Shown: positions 7,388 through 17,196, counted from the stretch's first letter. The stretch is 64,000 nt of DNA from Corynebacterium flavescens (GCF_008693105.1 NZ_VXKK01000042.1:1-64000), one strand, 5' to 3'. Notes: generated from the sequence alone by a model not told the origin. A program made the numbers and translations.

Positions 7388-9013
7388 ATGGCCGCACCCG
7401 TTGATCCCGCCCTCCTGCGCCTCGTTCCGCCTGTGCGCAGGCTTATCGTGCGCACGGGGGCATTCCAGGCCCTGTCCACCGTATTAGTCATGGCGCGCGG
7501 GGTCCTCATCGGCACGGTCGCCGCCACCGTCATCACGCGCACGGCGCTGGGGTACACTCCCCCAGATTCAGTCTCGTGGTTGGGCGATTCCCGGATAATG
7601 GTTCTGCTCCTTATCCTGTGCGCGGTGGTTCTCGCCCACGCCTGCGTGGCTGGGGTGGCTAGGCGGGAGCAGTCACGTGCGGTAGGCGCGAGCGTCGACA
7701 AGCTGCGGGAGGCCACACTCACGGCGCTTGGCCACCGCGATCCCCGCGAGGTCGAGGAGGAGGCGGGGCGTTGGCGCCACGTGCTTAGCCGTGGCATGGA
7801 GGACTTCCGCCCCTACCTTTCGCAGTTTCTGCCTGCCCTTATCGCCGCCTGCATTTCCACCCCGGCGGCGCTCGCTACGATTGCCTACTTTGACTGGGTA
7901 TCCGCAGTCTTTGCGCTGGTTACACTGCCGCTTATCCCGGTGTTCATGATCCTCATCGGCACGCTGACCGCACAACATACCCGCCGCCGCCTCGAGGTGA
8001 CGGCCGGCCTGGGCCAGCAGCTGGCCGATCTCGTGGGAGGGGCACCCACCCTGCGCGCGCTGCGCCGGACCGAGCAGCCCCAAGCAAACGTGTCCCTTCT
8101 CGGGGAAAGGCATACCGCGGCGACTTTAGGAGTGCTGCGCCTGGCCTTCCTTTCCTCCTTCGCGCTCGAGTTCATCGCCACCCTTTCGGTAGCGTTGGTT
8201 GCGGTGAGCATCGGGCTGCGCCTGGTGGCAGGCACTATCGAGCTTCTGCCCGCGCTCGTGGTCCTCATCATCGTGCCCGAGGTTTTCAACCCCGTGCGCA
8301 CGGTGGGCAGCAGCTACCATGCTGCCGCAGATGGCATGGAATCCGCCCAGGCGGCCCTGCACCTCATCGCGGAACCTCAGCAGATGCGTGGCGGCTACCG
8401 CGAGCTCACGTCAGGTGGCGGGATAAGCGTACGGGGCCTGAGTATCTCGGGGCGCGACGGAATCCGGCCCTCAAACCTGAACCTGCAGGCTCTGCCCGGA
8501 GAGCTGGTGGTGCTCGCCGGCCCTAATGGCGCCGGCAAGTCCAGCGTTCTCCTCGCCCTCCTTGGCCAGCTTCCCGACGCCGCCGTTGAAGGCAGCCTCG
8601 CCCTTCCCGCGGACATCTCCTATCTACCTCCCACCCCTTCCTTGTTGCCCGGCACCGTAGAAAACAACCTTGAGCTCTGGGGGGCTCAGCCCGCGCGCAT
8701 CGCTGCCGCTTCCAGGCAGATTCCACTGGACGTTCCCCTGGAACGGGAGGTCTCTGCCACCGGCTCCGGGCTCTCTGCTGGCCAGCGGGAACGAGTAGGC
8801 ATCGTCCGAGCCTTGGCACGCCCGGCCCGCTGCTTCCTCCTTGACGAACCCACCGCGCATCTCTCGCCCGCGCTTGTCGAAGACGTGCTTCGCGTCGCCC
8901 GTTCCCGCGCCGACGAGGGTGCCACGGTGCTCATAGCTAGCCACGACCCGCGCGTCCTGGCAGTGGCTGACCGCGTCTACACGCTGGAAGGAGAAGACAG
9001 TGCCCACACTTAA
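7388..9013 (+). CDS. cydD: ABC exporter CydD for cytochrome bd assembly
   Basis: 541 aa fused transmembrane-ATPase half transporter. Helices occupy roughly residues 20-310. The ATPase domain shows Walker A GPNGAGKSS near 377-385, signature LSAGQRERVGI near 461, and Walker B CFLLDEPTAHLS near 482. CydDC exports reduced thiols (cysteine or glutathione in E. coli, where heme binding is also reported) and is needed to assemble cytochrome bd. In a mycothiol organism the natural cargo is open. The end overlaps cydC by 14 bases. Confidence 0.93.
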   Translation: MAAPVDPALLRLVPPVRRLIVRTGAFQALSTVLVMARGVLIGTVAATVITRTALGYTPPDSVSWLGDSRIMVLLLILCAVVLAHACVAGVARREQSRAVGASVDKLREATLTALGHRDPREVEEEAGRWRHVLSRGMEDFRPYLSQFLPALIAACISTPAALATIAYFDWVSAVFALVTLPLIPVFMILIGTLTAQHTRRRLEVTAGLGQQLADLVGGAPTLRALRRTEQPQANVSLLGERHTAATLGVLRLAFLSSFALEFIATLSVALVAVSIGLRLVAGTIELLPALVVLIIVPEVFNPVRTVGSSYHAAADGMESAQAALHLIAEPQQMRGGYRELTSGGGISVRGLSISGRDGIRPSNLNLQALPGELVVLAGPNGAGKSSVLLALLGQLPDAAVEGSLALPADISYLPPTPSLLPGTVENNLELWGAQPARIAAASRQIPLDVPLEREVSATGSGLSAGQRERVGIVRALARPARCFLLDEPTAHLSPALVEDVLRVARSRADEGATVLIASHDPRVLAVADRVYTLEGEDSAHT

Positions 9014-10595
9014 AGAGCCCCGGGCCCAACGCCGTGCTGAGCCCGCCACGGCCTCTCAGCTGCGTTTCCTTCTGGCCACCTGTGGCCTGCGCCCCCTCAC
9101 GTTGGTGGCGGCCATTCTGCTTAGTTCCTTGGCGCTGATGGCAGCGCTGGCCTTGGCCATGACCTCCGGCTGGTTAATTACCCGAGCATGGCAGGCTCCG
9201 CCTGTCCTCGAGCTCTCCGTGGCGGTGACCAGCGTGCGCGCCCTCGGCATCTCGCGCGCCGTCTTCCGCTACGCCGACCGTCTCTATGCGCACCGCGTAG
9301 CTCTAAACGCCACCACGAGGTTGCGTGCCGCCATCTTCAGCGCGCTCATCACCCGCCAAGTCGACCTCGGGACCCGCGGGCGCGCCCACGTGCGCCTTGT
9401 CGACGATGCCGATAAAACCACCAACCTCATCGTGCGCACCCTCATCCCCTGCGGCGTGGCCGCGCTGATGAGCCTGGTGGCGCTCGTGTGCGCCGCAGCA
9501 TTATCGTGGCCGGCGGCAGTAGTCATGGCGGCCGCATTCGCCGTCACCGGCGTTGCGGTCCCCCTCCTCGTGGCCAGAGCCAGCCGGAGCTCCCAGGCGG
9601 CCGCCACTAGTAATGCCTTCACCGAAGCCCTCGACTCCACCCTGCACAACCGGGTAGAGTTCGCCGCCGCTGGGCGCGACGAGCTCCTGCGCGCCGCCGC
9701 AGACTCCGCCTCCCGGCGCGATACCGCTGCTCGCATCAGTGCTGATATTCCGCTGGCAGTGGCAGATGCTTTAGCAACAGCCGCCAGCGGCGCTGCCGCG
9801 GTGGGCGTCTTGGCCTGCGCGGTAGCCTTCTACGACGGCAACCCAATGTGGATGGGCACGCTCGTGCTCCTCGCACTCTCAGCTTTCGAGGCCCACGCCA
9901 CGCTGCCGCAGGCCGCGCAGACCTGGCAGGAAGCCACCGGCTCCATCCACTCCTTGGCTGCCGTACTTGCGGCCCCTGCGCGCCCCCAACCGCAGCAGAC
10001 GCCGACCGATGAGGTGCGTGCACGCGGGCTGCAGACCGAGTTCGGTGATGAAGAATGGGACTTTGACGCTCTGCCTGGCCAGCGAGTTGTCATAAGGGGA
10101 AGGTCCGGGGCTGGGAAGACAATGCTGCTCGAAACCATTGCGGGCATGCGCGAACCCGTCTCCGGTACGGTGACGCGCCCGGCTTCCTGCGTACTATCTG
10201 CGGAGGATGCCTGGGTGTTTTCTACCAGCGTGCGCGAGAATCTTCGCGTCGGTGCCCCCTCGGCCTCCGAAGCGCTCATGCGCGAAACGCTCGATGCCGT
10301 GGGCTTCGAGCTCGGGCTAGACACGCTGCTTGCCGACGGCGCCGAGTCACTGTCCAGCGGCCAACGCCGCCGACTGTTGTTGGCCCGTGCCTTGTGCACG
10401 GATGCCCAGGTGCTGCTGCTCGACGAGCCAACAGAGCATATAGCGGCGGAGGACTCCGCCCGCTTGCTCACGATGCTCTTAAAACAGCGATTGCCCGGGG
10501 CCTTGGCTTCACGCACGGTCATCGTGGTGACGCACTCCCCCGGACCGGTGGGCATCGAGGTCTTCCCCCGGCCCACCGAGGATGCCGCGTCCTAG
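9000..10595 (+). CDS. cydC: ABC exporter CydC for cytochrome bd assembly
   Basis: 531 aa half transporter partnering CydD. Membrane part about residues 20-310, then Walker A GRSGAGKTM near 367-375, signature LSSGQRRRLLLARAL near 450 and Walker B VLLLDEPTEHI near 471. Start GTG 9000 lies inside the end of cydD, with GGAGAAG just upstream. The signature and Walker motifs look intact, although the nucleotide-binding domain is compact. The stop overlaps the convergent cat stop by three bases, and no terminator is visible between them. Confidence 0.93.
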   Translation: MPTLKEPRAQRRAEPATASQLRFLLATCGLRPLTLVAAILLSSLALMAALALAMTSGWLITRAWQAPPVLELSVAVTSVRALGISRAVFRYADRLYAHRVALNATTRLRAAIFSALITRQVDLGTRGRAHVRLVDDADKTTNLIVRTLIPCGVAALMSLVALVCAAALSWPAAVVMAAAFAVTGVAVPLLVARASRSSQAAATSNAFTEALDSTLHNRVEFAAAGRDELLRAAADSASRRDTAARISADIPLAVADALATAASGAAAVGVLACAVAFYDGNPMWMGTLVLLALSAFEAHATLPQAAQTWQEATGSIHSLAAVLAAPARPQPQQTPTDEVRARGLQTEFGDEEWDFDALPGQRVVIRGRSGAGKTMLLETIAGMREPVSGTVTRPASCVLSAEDAWVFSTSVRENLRVGAPSASEALMRETLDAVGFELGLDTLLADGAESLSSGQRRRLLLARALCTDAQVLLLDEPTEHIAAEDSARLLTMLLKQRLPGALASRTVIVVTHSPGPVGIEVFPRPTEDAAS

Positions 10596-12094
10596 CCGCG
10601 CATATCGCCCTTCTCGGCGAAGTTGATCTGGAAGTCGAAGGCGGTCTTCAGATCGTGCGGGGTGTGGATGAACTTGTTCTTCTTCGCGCGCTCGTAGTAC
10701 TCCTGCAGCAGCGGACGGTACTCCGGATGCGCCACGGCGATGACCTTCTCCACGCGCTCACGCGGAGCAAGGCCACGCAGGTCTGCCACGCCATACTCCG
10801 TGATGATGGCCATGGTGTCGTGCTCGGTGTGATCCGTGTGGGAGACGAAGGGCACGATGGCCGAGATGGCGCCGTCCTTGGCCACCGAGGGCGAGACGAA
10901 GGTGGTGATGTAGCCGTTGCGGGTGAAGTCACCCGAGCCACCCGTTCCGTTCATGATGCGGGAGCCGCCCACGTTGGTGGAGTTGATGTTGCCGTAAATA
11001 TCGGCCTCAATCATGCCGTTGGAGGCAATCAGGCCGAGTCGGCGAATGACCTCCGGATGGTTGGACACCTGCTGCGGACGCAGGATGATGTGCTTGCGGT
11101 AACGCTCCGCTTCCGCGTTCATCTTGTCCGCGTACTCAGGAGACAGCGCAAAGGAGGTGGCGGAGGCGATGGTCATCTTGCCCGCATCGATCAAGTTGAG
11201 CATGCCGTCCTGGATGACCTCGGTGTAGGCCTGGATGTTTTCAAACTTGGACTCCAGAAGGCCTGCCATCACGGCGTTGGGAACGTTACCCACGCCGGAC
11301 TGCATGATGAAGCGATCATAGGCCAGACGGCCTGCCTGAACCTCGCCGTCCAAGAATGAAAGGAAGTTGGCCGCGATCTTCTCCGAGACCTCATCTGGCT
11401 CCTTGAAAGGCGCGTTGCGGTCAGGCGCGTTGGTTTCGACGATGGCAACGACCTTCTCCTTCGGCAGCTCAATGAAGGTGGTGCCAATGCGATCATCGAC
11501 CTGGGTGATGGGGATGGGCAGGCGGTGCGGCAGCTTCTCGATGCGGTAGATGTCATGCATGCCCTCGAGGTTCTCGGACTGCCAGTAGTTTACTTCCAAG
11601 ATGATCTTGTCTGCGGCGTCGATGTACTCAAGATTATTGCCCACGGCCGAGGAAGGAACGATGTTTCCGTCCTCCATGACGCGCACAACCTCAATGATGG
11701 CCACCTGGAAGTCACCGTAGAAGCCCTCCTCGACCTGCTGGCCGGAGTGGGAAAGGTGGATGTCCTGGTAGAGGAGGTCGCCCGAGTTGACCTTGTTACG
11801 CAGGATCGGGTCAGAGTTATAGGGCGAACGGAAACGCAGGGCATCTGCCTCAGCTAGGACACCGTCGCAGTCCGGCGCGGTAGAAGCACCGGAGAAGAGA
11901 TCGATGGCGAATTCTTCGCCGGCGGCGTGAGCGGCCTTGGCCTTCTCCGCGATAGCGGTCGGAAGCGCCTTGGGGTAGCCAGCCCCAGTAAACCCAGAAA
12001 TACCAACACGGTCGCCGTGATTAACATACTTCGCGGCTTCTTCTGCAGAGACTACGAGCTCCTTGAACGGCGCGTATGCGATCCTATCGGACAA
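10592..12094 (-). CDS. cat: Acetyl-CoA hydrolase/transferase (succinyl-CoA:acetate CoA-transferase type)
   Basis: 500 aa. Cytosolic class I CoA-transferase that moves CoA between acetate, propionate or succinate and their thioesters. Both halves of the fold are present: the N-terminal GDRVGISGFTGAGYPK loop, a probable catalytic Glu near residue 292 in YTEVIQDG, and the GTGGSGDF CoA-binding loop near 382-389. TTG 12094 is preceded at 7 bases by a perfect AGGAGG; no better start is seen. In C. glutamicum the homologue Cat takes part in acetate metabolism and also neighbours dus and phoU. A RamB-like site lies about 100 bases upstream. Confidence 0.92.
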   Translation of the reverse strand: MSDRIAYAPFKELVVSAEEAAKYVNHGDRVGISGFTGAGYPKALPTAIAEKAKAAHAAGEEFAIDLFSGASTAPDCDGVLAEADALRFRSPYNSDPILRNKVNSGDLLYQDIHLSHSGQQVEEGFYGDFQVAIIEVVRVMEDGNIVPSSAVGNNLEYIDAADKIILEVNYWQSENLEGMHDIYRIEKLPHRLPIPITQVDDRIGTTFIELPKEKVVAIVETNAPDRNAPFKEPDEVSEKIAANFLSFLDGEVQAGRLAYDRFIMQSGVGNVPNAVMAGLLESKFENIQAYTEVIQDGMLNLIDAGKMTIASATSFALSPEYADKMNAEAERYRKHIILRPQQVSNHPEVIRRLGLIASNGMIEADIYGNINSTNVGGSRIMNGTGGSGDFTRNGYITTFVSPSVAKDGAISAIVPFVSHTDHTEHDTMAIITEYGVADLRGLAPRERVEKVIAVAHPEYRPLLQEYYERAKKNKFIHTPHDLKTAFDFQINFAEKGDMRG

Positions 12095-12190
12095 AGCAAA
12101 TCCTCCTAGTTCCTGGGCTAAGACCTCGGTTACGTCAGCCCCTAATAAGTTACGTAGACCACACTAGCGAAGTTGCGTCGAAAATTCTCC

Positions 12191-12202
12191 AAACTTTGCA
12201 AA
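12191..12202. promoter_or_regulatory. RamB-like site upstream of cat
   Basis: AAACTTTGCAAA matches the AA/GAACTTTGCAAA consensus known for RamB, the C. glutamicum repressor of acetate-metabolism genes, at nearly every position. It lies 97-108 bases upstream of the cat start and about 60 upstream of dus. Cat acts in acetate metabolism, so cat is the likelier target. Assignment is by motif and context only. Confidence 0.55.
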
Positions 12203-12259
12203 GATTTCTTTAATGGGTGGAGTTGCCCTTTCACCAGCCCAAAGAGCACAATTGGGGGC

Positions 12260-13405
12260 GTGAATCTGGTTATCGGCAATATTGCACTCAAATCTCCCGT
12301 TGTACTCGCCCCCATGGCGGGTGTAACCAACGTGGCTTTCCGTACTCTTTGCCGCGAGCAGGAAGTGGCTCGCACGGGCACAGTCTCCGGACTCTACGTG
12401 TGCGAGATGGTTACAGCACGCGCCCTAGTAGAGCGCAATGAGAAGACTCTCCACATGACCACTTTCGGCCCCGAGGAGAGCCCGCGCTCCTTGCAGCTCT
12501 ATACGGTCGACCCCGAATACACCTACAAGGCCGCGAAGATGATCGTCGACGACAACCTCGCCGACCACATCGACATGAACTTCGGCTGCCCAGTACCCAA
12601 GGTCACCCGCCGCGGCGGCGGCTCCGCTCTGCCCTATAAGCGCCGGCTCTTTGGCAATATCGTCGCCGCCGCGGTCAAGGCCACTGAGGGCACAGGCATC
12701 CCCGTCACCGTCAAGATGCGCGTCGGGATCGACGATGAGCACCATACTCACCTCGACGCCGGGCACATCGCCGTCGAGGAGGGTGCCGCAGCCGTGGCAC
12801 TCCACGGCCGTACCGCCGCCCAACGCTATTCCGGGCAGGCGGATTGGAACGAGATCGCCCGCCTCAAAGAGCACCTCACCGATACCGGCATCCCCGTGCT
12901 GGGAAACGGCGACATTTTCAAAGCTTCCGACGCCCGCGCCATGATGGATCAAACTGGCTGCGACGGCGTCGTCGTCGGCCGCGGCTGCCTGGGACGCCCC
13001 TGGCTTTTTGCTGAGCTCTCTGCACACCTACGCGGCGAGGAGATCCCGGCAGAGCCCACCTTGGGCGAAGTCACCTCCATTATGATCCGCCACGCACAGC
13101 TCCTGGCTCAGCACGACGGAGAGGACCACGCCAGCCGCGATATTCGCAAGTACGTGGGCTGGTACCTGCGGGGATTCCCCGTGGGCGGCCAGGTCCGCGC
13201 GGGGCTGGCCAAGGTCAACTCCGTGCGCAACCTCGAGGAGCTTCTAGCCCCCTGGGCTGATTCCACAGCGCGCGCCGTGGACTCCGACGGCGCCCGCGGA
13301 CGTCAGGGATCTTCTGCTAAAGTCGTACTACCCGCGGGTTGGCTCGATGATCCAGAGGACGCAACTGTGCCCGAAGGCGCAGAAATCATGCACTCCGGGG
13401 GTTAA
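12260..13405 (+). CDS. dus: tRNA-dihydrouridine synthase
   Basis: 381 aa from GTG 12260. A flavin enzyme that reduces uridines in the tRNA D-loop. The TIM-barrel start LKSPVVLAPMAGVTN, the core NFGCPVPKVTRRGGGSAL with the catalytic Cys, and VKMRVGID, ALHGRTAAQRYSGQADW and GNGDIF are present. GTG 12260 is preferred because the protein then begins NLVIGNIALKSP; upstream codons give a tail unlike the family. Most similar to the DusB group. It points toward phoU, 52 bp downstream. Confidence 0.93.
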   Translation: MNLVIGNIALKSPVVLAPMAGVTNVAFRTLCREQEVARTGTVSGLYVCEMVTARALVERNEKTLHMTTFGPEESPRSLQLYTVDPEYTYKAAKMIVDDNLADHIDMNFGCPVPKVTRRGGGSALPYKRRLFGNIVAAAVKATEGTGIPVTVKMRVGIDDEHHTHLDAGHIAVEEGAAAVALHGRTAAQRYSGQADWNEIARLKEHLTDTGIPVLGNGDIFKASDARAMMDQTGCDGVVVGRGCLGRPWLFAELSAHLRGEEIPAEPTLGEVTSIMIRHAQLLAQHDGEDHASRDIRKYVGWYLRGFPVGGQVRAGLAKVNSVRNLEELLAPWADSTARAVDSDGARGRQGSSAKVVLPAGWLDDPEDATVPEGAEIMHSGG

Positions 13406-13457
13406 ATCCTCGCGCCCACCGCGCATATAGTGCGGTGATGTTCTACTATGTCGAGTT

Positions 13458-14186
13458 ATGCGGACCGCTTATCGTGAACACTTGGACAACTTCTCCCACG
13501 ACCTCATCATCATGGGCGAGACAGTAAAAAAGATCATGTCCAACGCCTCCGATGCCCTGATCAACAGGTCCCTTGACCCTGCCGAAGAGGCCATCTCACT
13601 CAACGAGGAATTGGACGAGGTGCGCTCCCGTTGTGAGGAGCGCGCCGTGCTGTTGCTTGCCCTAGAAAACCCCATGGCCAAGGATTTGCGCCAGGTGGTT
13701 TCTTCGATATACATCGTCGAGGACTTTTACCGGATGGGTCAGCTCAGCCGCCACATCGCCAAAGCGGCGCGGCGCCGGCACCCAGACCCGGTCATCCCCA
13801 AGGAGTACACCGGCATCTTCGAAGAGATGGTGCGCCTTGTTCTCGAAATGAGTGACACCATTCAGGAGATCCTCATCAATCCGGACCCGGATCTGGCACT
13901 CGCCCTGTCCACCGATGATGACGCTGTGGACGATCTCAACGCCCACGTCCTCAACACGCTTACCCAGCGGGAGTGGAAGGGCACGGTGCGTGAGGCTGTC
14001 GAAACCGCGCAGATCACCCGCTACTACGAGCGCTACGCCGACCACTGCGTTCAGGTAGCCGGGCGCATGATCTACCTCGTCACCGGCTTGGTGCCTGATA
14101 AGTACCAGGAGAAGCTCAAGCAAGAAGCCCGTGACGCCGAGTTTGATCAGCGAATGGCTGACCTAGAAAAGCAGTTCCGCGCCTAA
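13458..14186 (+). CDS. phoU: Phosphate signalling protein PhoU
   Basis: 242 aa, two repeated three-helix PhoU bundles (about residues 1-115 and 120-220) with the acidic, metal-binding E/DxxxD-type helices. PhoU links the Pst transporter to the PhoS/PhoR two-component system and restrains uptake and Pho signalling when phosphate is ample. Unlike in E. coli it is not the last gene of the pst operon but faces pstB across a shared terminator, so it is transcribed independently of pst. The same arrangement is known in C. glutamicum. Confidence 0.95.
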   Translation: MRTAYREHLDNFSHDLIIMGETVKKIMSNASDALINRSLDPAEEAISLNEELDEVRSRCEERAVLLLALENPMAKDLRQVVSSIYIVEDFYRMGQLSRHIAKAARRRHPDPVIPKEYTGIFEEMVRLVLEMSDTIQEILINPDPDLALALSTDDDAVDDLNAHVLNTLTQREWKGTVREAVETAQITRYYERYADHCVQVAGRMIYLVTGLVPDKYQEKLKQEARDAEFDQRMADLEKQFRA

Positions 14187-14251
14187 AAGCACTATCTGCC
14201 ATTAAGCATCTGCCGCTGCCGTTTCAGGCAGGGACTGCTTCCAAACCGCAA

Positions 14252-14297
14252 AGCAAAGGGGCCCGGCTCGTTTCACACGAGCCGGGCCCCTTTGCTT
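14252..14297. terminator. Bidirectional terminator between phoU and pstB
   Basis: A perfect 19-bp stem, with arms beginning AGCAAAGGGGCCCGG and ending CCGGGCCCCTTTGCT around loop TTTCACA, stands 66 bases after phoU and 23 bases before the pstB stop. The flanking A and T residues let it end both convergent transcripts. Confidence 0.9.
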
Positions 14298-14319
14298 TAG
14301 GTTCGAGACCTCTCTCCAC

Positions 14320-15093
14320 TTATCCGAAGCGGCCTGAGATGTAGTCTTCGGTTTCTTTCTTGGACGGGTTCTCGAAGATCTTGGTCGTCTCATCAAACTC
14401 CACCAAGTGGCCCGGCTTGCCCGTGGCCTCTAGGGAGAAGAAACCAGTCTTATCGGACACGCGCGCAGCCTGCTGCATGTTGTGAGTCACGATGACGATG
14501 GTGAAGTTCTCCTTGAGCTCGTGGATAAGGTCCTCCACGGCGAGGGTGGAGATCGGGTCCAGCGCCGAGCAGGGCTCGTCCATGAGCAGGACCTCAGGCT
14601 CAACAGCGATCGCGCGAGCGATGCACAGACGCTGCTGCTGACCACCGGAGAGTCCGCCGCCTGGCTTATCAAGACGATCTTTGACCTCGTCCCAGAGGTT
14701 GGCGCCGCGCAAGGACTTCTCAGCGACCTCTTTCAGCTTCTTCTTGTTCTTCTCACCCGACAGGCGCAGACCAGCAACCACGTTGTCCTCGATGGACATC
14801 GTGGGGAAGGGGTTGGCCTTCTGAAATACCATGCCGATGGTGTTGCGCACGGATACGGGGTCAATGCGCGGGCCGTAGATATTCTTGCCATCAAGCAGAA
14901 TCTCGCCCGACACGGTAGCACCGGGGATGACCTCGTGCATGCGGTTGAGGGTACGCAGAACAGTGGACTTACCGCAGCCCGAGGGGCCGATAAAGGCGGT
15001 AACGGCCTGGGCCGGGATTTGCATGTTGACGTCTTGCACGGCGTGGAAATCACCGTAGAAGATGTTCACGTCATTGAGCGCGAGCTTGGACAT
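14320..15093 (-). CDS. pstB: Phosphate ABC transporter ATPase PstB
   Basis: 257 aa. Walker [10 protein letters not shown] near residue 35-43, the Q-loop region [12 protein letters not shown], signature [15 protein letters not shown] and Walker [16 protein letters not shown] are all intact, followed by the PstB-type [10 protein letters not shown] segment. It energises high-affinity phosphate import with PstA, PstC and PstS. AGGAG stands 8 bases before ATG 15093, and 36 bases separate it from pstA. It is the last gene of pstSCAB. Confidence 0.97.
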   Translation of the reverse strand: MSKLALNDVNIFYGDFHAVQDVNMQIPAQAVTAFIGPSGCGKSTVLRTLNRMHEVIPGATVSGEILLDGKNIYGPRIDPVSVRNTIGMVFQKANPFPTMSIEDNVVAGLRLSGEKNKKKLKEVAEKSLRGANLWDEVKDRLDKPGGGLSGGQQQRLCIARAIAVEPEVLLMDEPCSALDPISTLAVEDLIHELKENFTIVIVTHNMQQAARVSDKTGFFSLEATGKPGHLVEFDETTKIFENPSKKETEDYISGRFG

Positions 15094-15129
15094 GTGTTGA
15101 AACTCCTATGAGCGAGGTGGTGGCTGTGA

Positions 15130-16044
15130 TTACTTCTTGACGGAGAACTTCGCGGAAATGAATCGCGCTGCAATGTTGAGGATGGCGATGATAAGAACCA
15201 GCGTGAAGGCGGCGCCCCACAACTTAGCCAAGACGGCGTCTTGAGCGCCGGCCTTGTACATATCCAGCATCATGAGAGGAAGCGAAGACTGTGGCCCCTT
15301 CATAGGGTCCCAGTTGATGGAGGAGGAGGAACCGACCAAGACCAGTACGGGAGCGGACTCCCCCATCACGCGGGCGACAGAGAGCATGATGCCGGTGACG
15401 ATTCCGGAGAGAGCGGTGGGGAGAACGATCTTGGCGATGGTCTTCCACTTGGGCACACCCAGCGCATAGGAGGCCTCGCGCAGGTCCATGGGAACCACGC
15501 GCAGCATTTCCTCGGTATTGCGCACGACAATAGGAATCATAAGGAGCACCAGGGAAAGGGCCACGGCCATACCGGAGCGGTCAAAGCCGAAGAGGGTAAT
15601 CCACATGGCGAAGATGAACAGCGCCGCCACGATGGAGGGCACGCCGGAGAGGATATCCACCATGAAGGTGGTTACTCTGCCCAGGAGTCCGCCCTTGGAG
15701 TACTCGACGAGGTAAATCGCGGTGAATACGGCGATTGGCACCGAGATGACGGTGGCGATGAGGGTCTGCACGAAAGTACCAACAATAGCGTGAGCGGCAC
15801 CGCCGCCGGCCTCACTGTTGATCACGCCACGCTGGGAGAGCATCCACCAGTCAGCGTTGAGCACGGTTCCGGCGCCACGGGAGAAGAGCTCCCAGAGAAC
15901 CCATACCAGCGGCACCATGGCCAGAATCATGGTTCCCCAGACAATGGCGGTGGCGATGTTATTGGTTGCCTTGCGCGATGCGGAGATATCGAGGAAGGTG
16001 GGGCCCGACTTCATGGGGGCCGCAGAATCAGTTGCGATAGTCAT
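15130..16044 (-). CDS. pstA: Phosphate ABC transporter permease PstA
   Basis: 304 aa with six transmembrane helices and a cytosolic N-terminus of about 35 residues. The permease EAA-like loop is visible as REASYALGVPKWKTIAKIVLPTALSGI near residues 188-213. With PstC it forms the phosphate channel. The start lies 14 bases after the pstC stop, which implies co-translation. Confidence 0.95.
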   Translation of the reverse strand: MTIATDSAAPMKSGPTFLDISASRKATNNIATAIVWGTMILAMVPLVWVLWELFSRGAGTVLNADWWMLSQRGVINSEAGGGAAHAIVGTFVQTLIATVISVPIAVFTAIYLVEYSKGGLLGRVTTFMVDILSGVPSIVAALFIFAMWITLFGFDRSGMAVALSLVLLMIPIVVRNTEEMLRVVPMDLREASYALGVPKWKTIAKIVLPTALSGIVTGIMLSVARVMGESAPVLVLVGSSSSINWDPMKGPQSSLPLMMLDMYKAGAQDAVLAKLWGAAFTLVLIIAILNIAARFISAKFSVKK

Positions 16045-16058
16045 TTTTCACCCTGTCC

Positions 16059-17105
16059 TTATTTGTTCTTCACGATAGAGCGGGCAAGGGCGTTGACCAG
16101 GAAGGTCAGCAGGAAGAGCATGAGGCCGGCCGCGATGTAGGCACCGGCACGCATCTCGTTGCCGAACTCTGCCGCCGCCAAAGCGATGGCCGTGGCGAAG
16201 GTGGTACCGCCGTCAAAGAGAGAGAAGCGGAAGTCGATGAGAGGCGAGACAACCATGTAGAGAGCCATGGTCTCTCCCAGTGCGCGACCCAAGCCGAGCA
16301 TGGAACCGGCGACGTAGCCGGACATGCCGAAGGGAAGCACCGTCATGCGAATGACTTCCCAGCGCGTGGCACCCAGTGCCAAAGCCGATTCGACCTGACC
16401 CGGAGGCGTCTGCACGAAGACTTCGCGCGCAGTGGCCGCGATGATGGGAAGAATCATGACTGCGAGAACGATGCCACCGGTGAAGATGTTGCGACCAGTA
16501 GCGAAGGAGGGGGAGTTCTCATAAACGTGGAAGAGGAAGAACCCTCCTGCCCACGACTCCAACCAGGTGTAGAACCCGGAGAGCGCTGGGCCAAGAACCT
16601 GCCAGCCCCAGAGACCGTAGACGATGGAAGGAACCGCGGCGAGCATATCAACCAAGAATCCCAGCGGCTTGACAGCACGCGCGGGCGCGTAGTTGGAAAG
16701 GAAGATGGCGATACCCAAGGCAACCGGCATCGCAATGATGAGTGCGAAGACGGAAATCAGCACCGTCGTGGCGAACAAAGTGGGAATGCCGAACTTCATT
16801 GCCTCGACGTCGGAGGTTTCCCAGCGCTGTCCGTAGGTGAAGAATCCGAGTAGTCCACCTTCATTGACCGCGAGCGCAGGAACCGCGCGCCAGATGAGGA
16901 AGGCTGCGATAGCAGCGACCATGATGGTGATGAGAGTGGCCGAAGCGGTGGATAGGATTTCAAAGATGCGATCGCCTGGGCGCTTAACCCCCGAGCGCGC
17001 GGGCTCGGTAGCAATCTGCGGTCCGCCGGTACCTAAAGCAGGCTGCGAAGCTGGGATAGCTTCCTGCTCGACGCCCGACGCCGCGGTGAGATTGTTGTCT
17101 GCCAT
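16059..17105 (-). CDS. pstC: Phosphate ABC transporter permease PstC
   Basis: 348 aa permease with six or more helices after a hydrophilic N-terminus of about 45 residues. The EAA-like loop ESALALGATRWEVIRMTVLPFG is near residues 235-258. The segment containing FFTYGQRWETSDVEAMKFGIPTLFAT is typical for PstC. It follows pstS after a 126-base gap that contains a GC-rich hairpin, so its level may be lower than that of pstS. Confidence 0.95.
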   Translation of the reverse strand: MADNNLTAASGVEQEAIPASQPALGTGGPQIATEPARSGVKRPGDRIFEILSTASATLITIMVAAIAAFLIWRAVPALAVNEGGLLGFFTYGQRWETSDVEAMKFGIPTLFATTVLISVFALIIAMPVALGIAIFLSNYAPARAVKPLGFLVDMLAAVPSIVYGLWGWQVLGPALSGFYTWLESWAGGFFLFHVYENSPSFATGRNIFTGGIVLAVMILPIIAATAREVFVQTPPGQVESALALGATRWEVIRMTVLPFGMSGYVAGSMLGLGRALGETMALYMVVSPLIDFRFSLFDGGTTFATAIALAAAEFGNEMRAGAYIAAGLMLFLLTFLVNALARSIVKNK

Positions 17106-17164
17106 GAGACTACGGAATCCTTTTCAACGGTGACTTAGTAACAGGTTTTCTTATACATGCAGCA

Positions 17165-17196
17165 GCCCCCAAACGCGGAAACCAACGGATGGGGGC
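17165..17196 (-). promoter_or_regulatory. Intercistronic hairpin between pstS and pstC
   Basis: The 7-bp GC stem GCCCCCA/TGGGGGC (17165-17171 with 17190-17196) lies in the 126-base gap after pstS and is not followed by a T-run. Such structures commonly protect an upstream mRNA end or attenuate read-through, which would fit the need for more binding protein than permease. This role is inferred. Confidence 0.5.

Noticed and set aside
9000..10595. Degenerate, inactive CydC ATPase
   Set aside because: Walker A, signature and Walker B are all intact; the domain only looks short.
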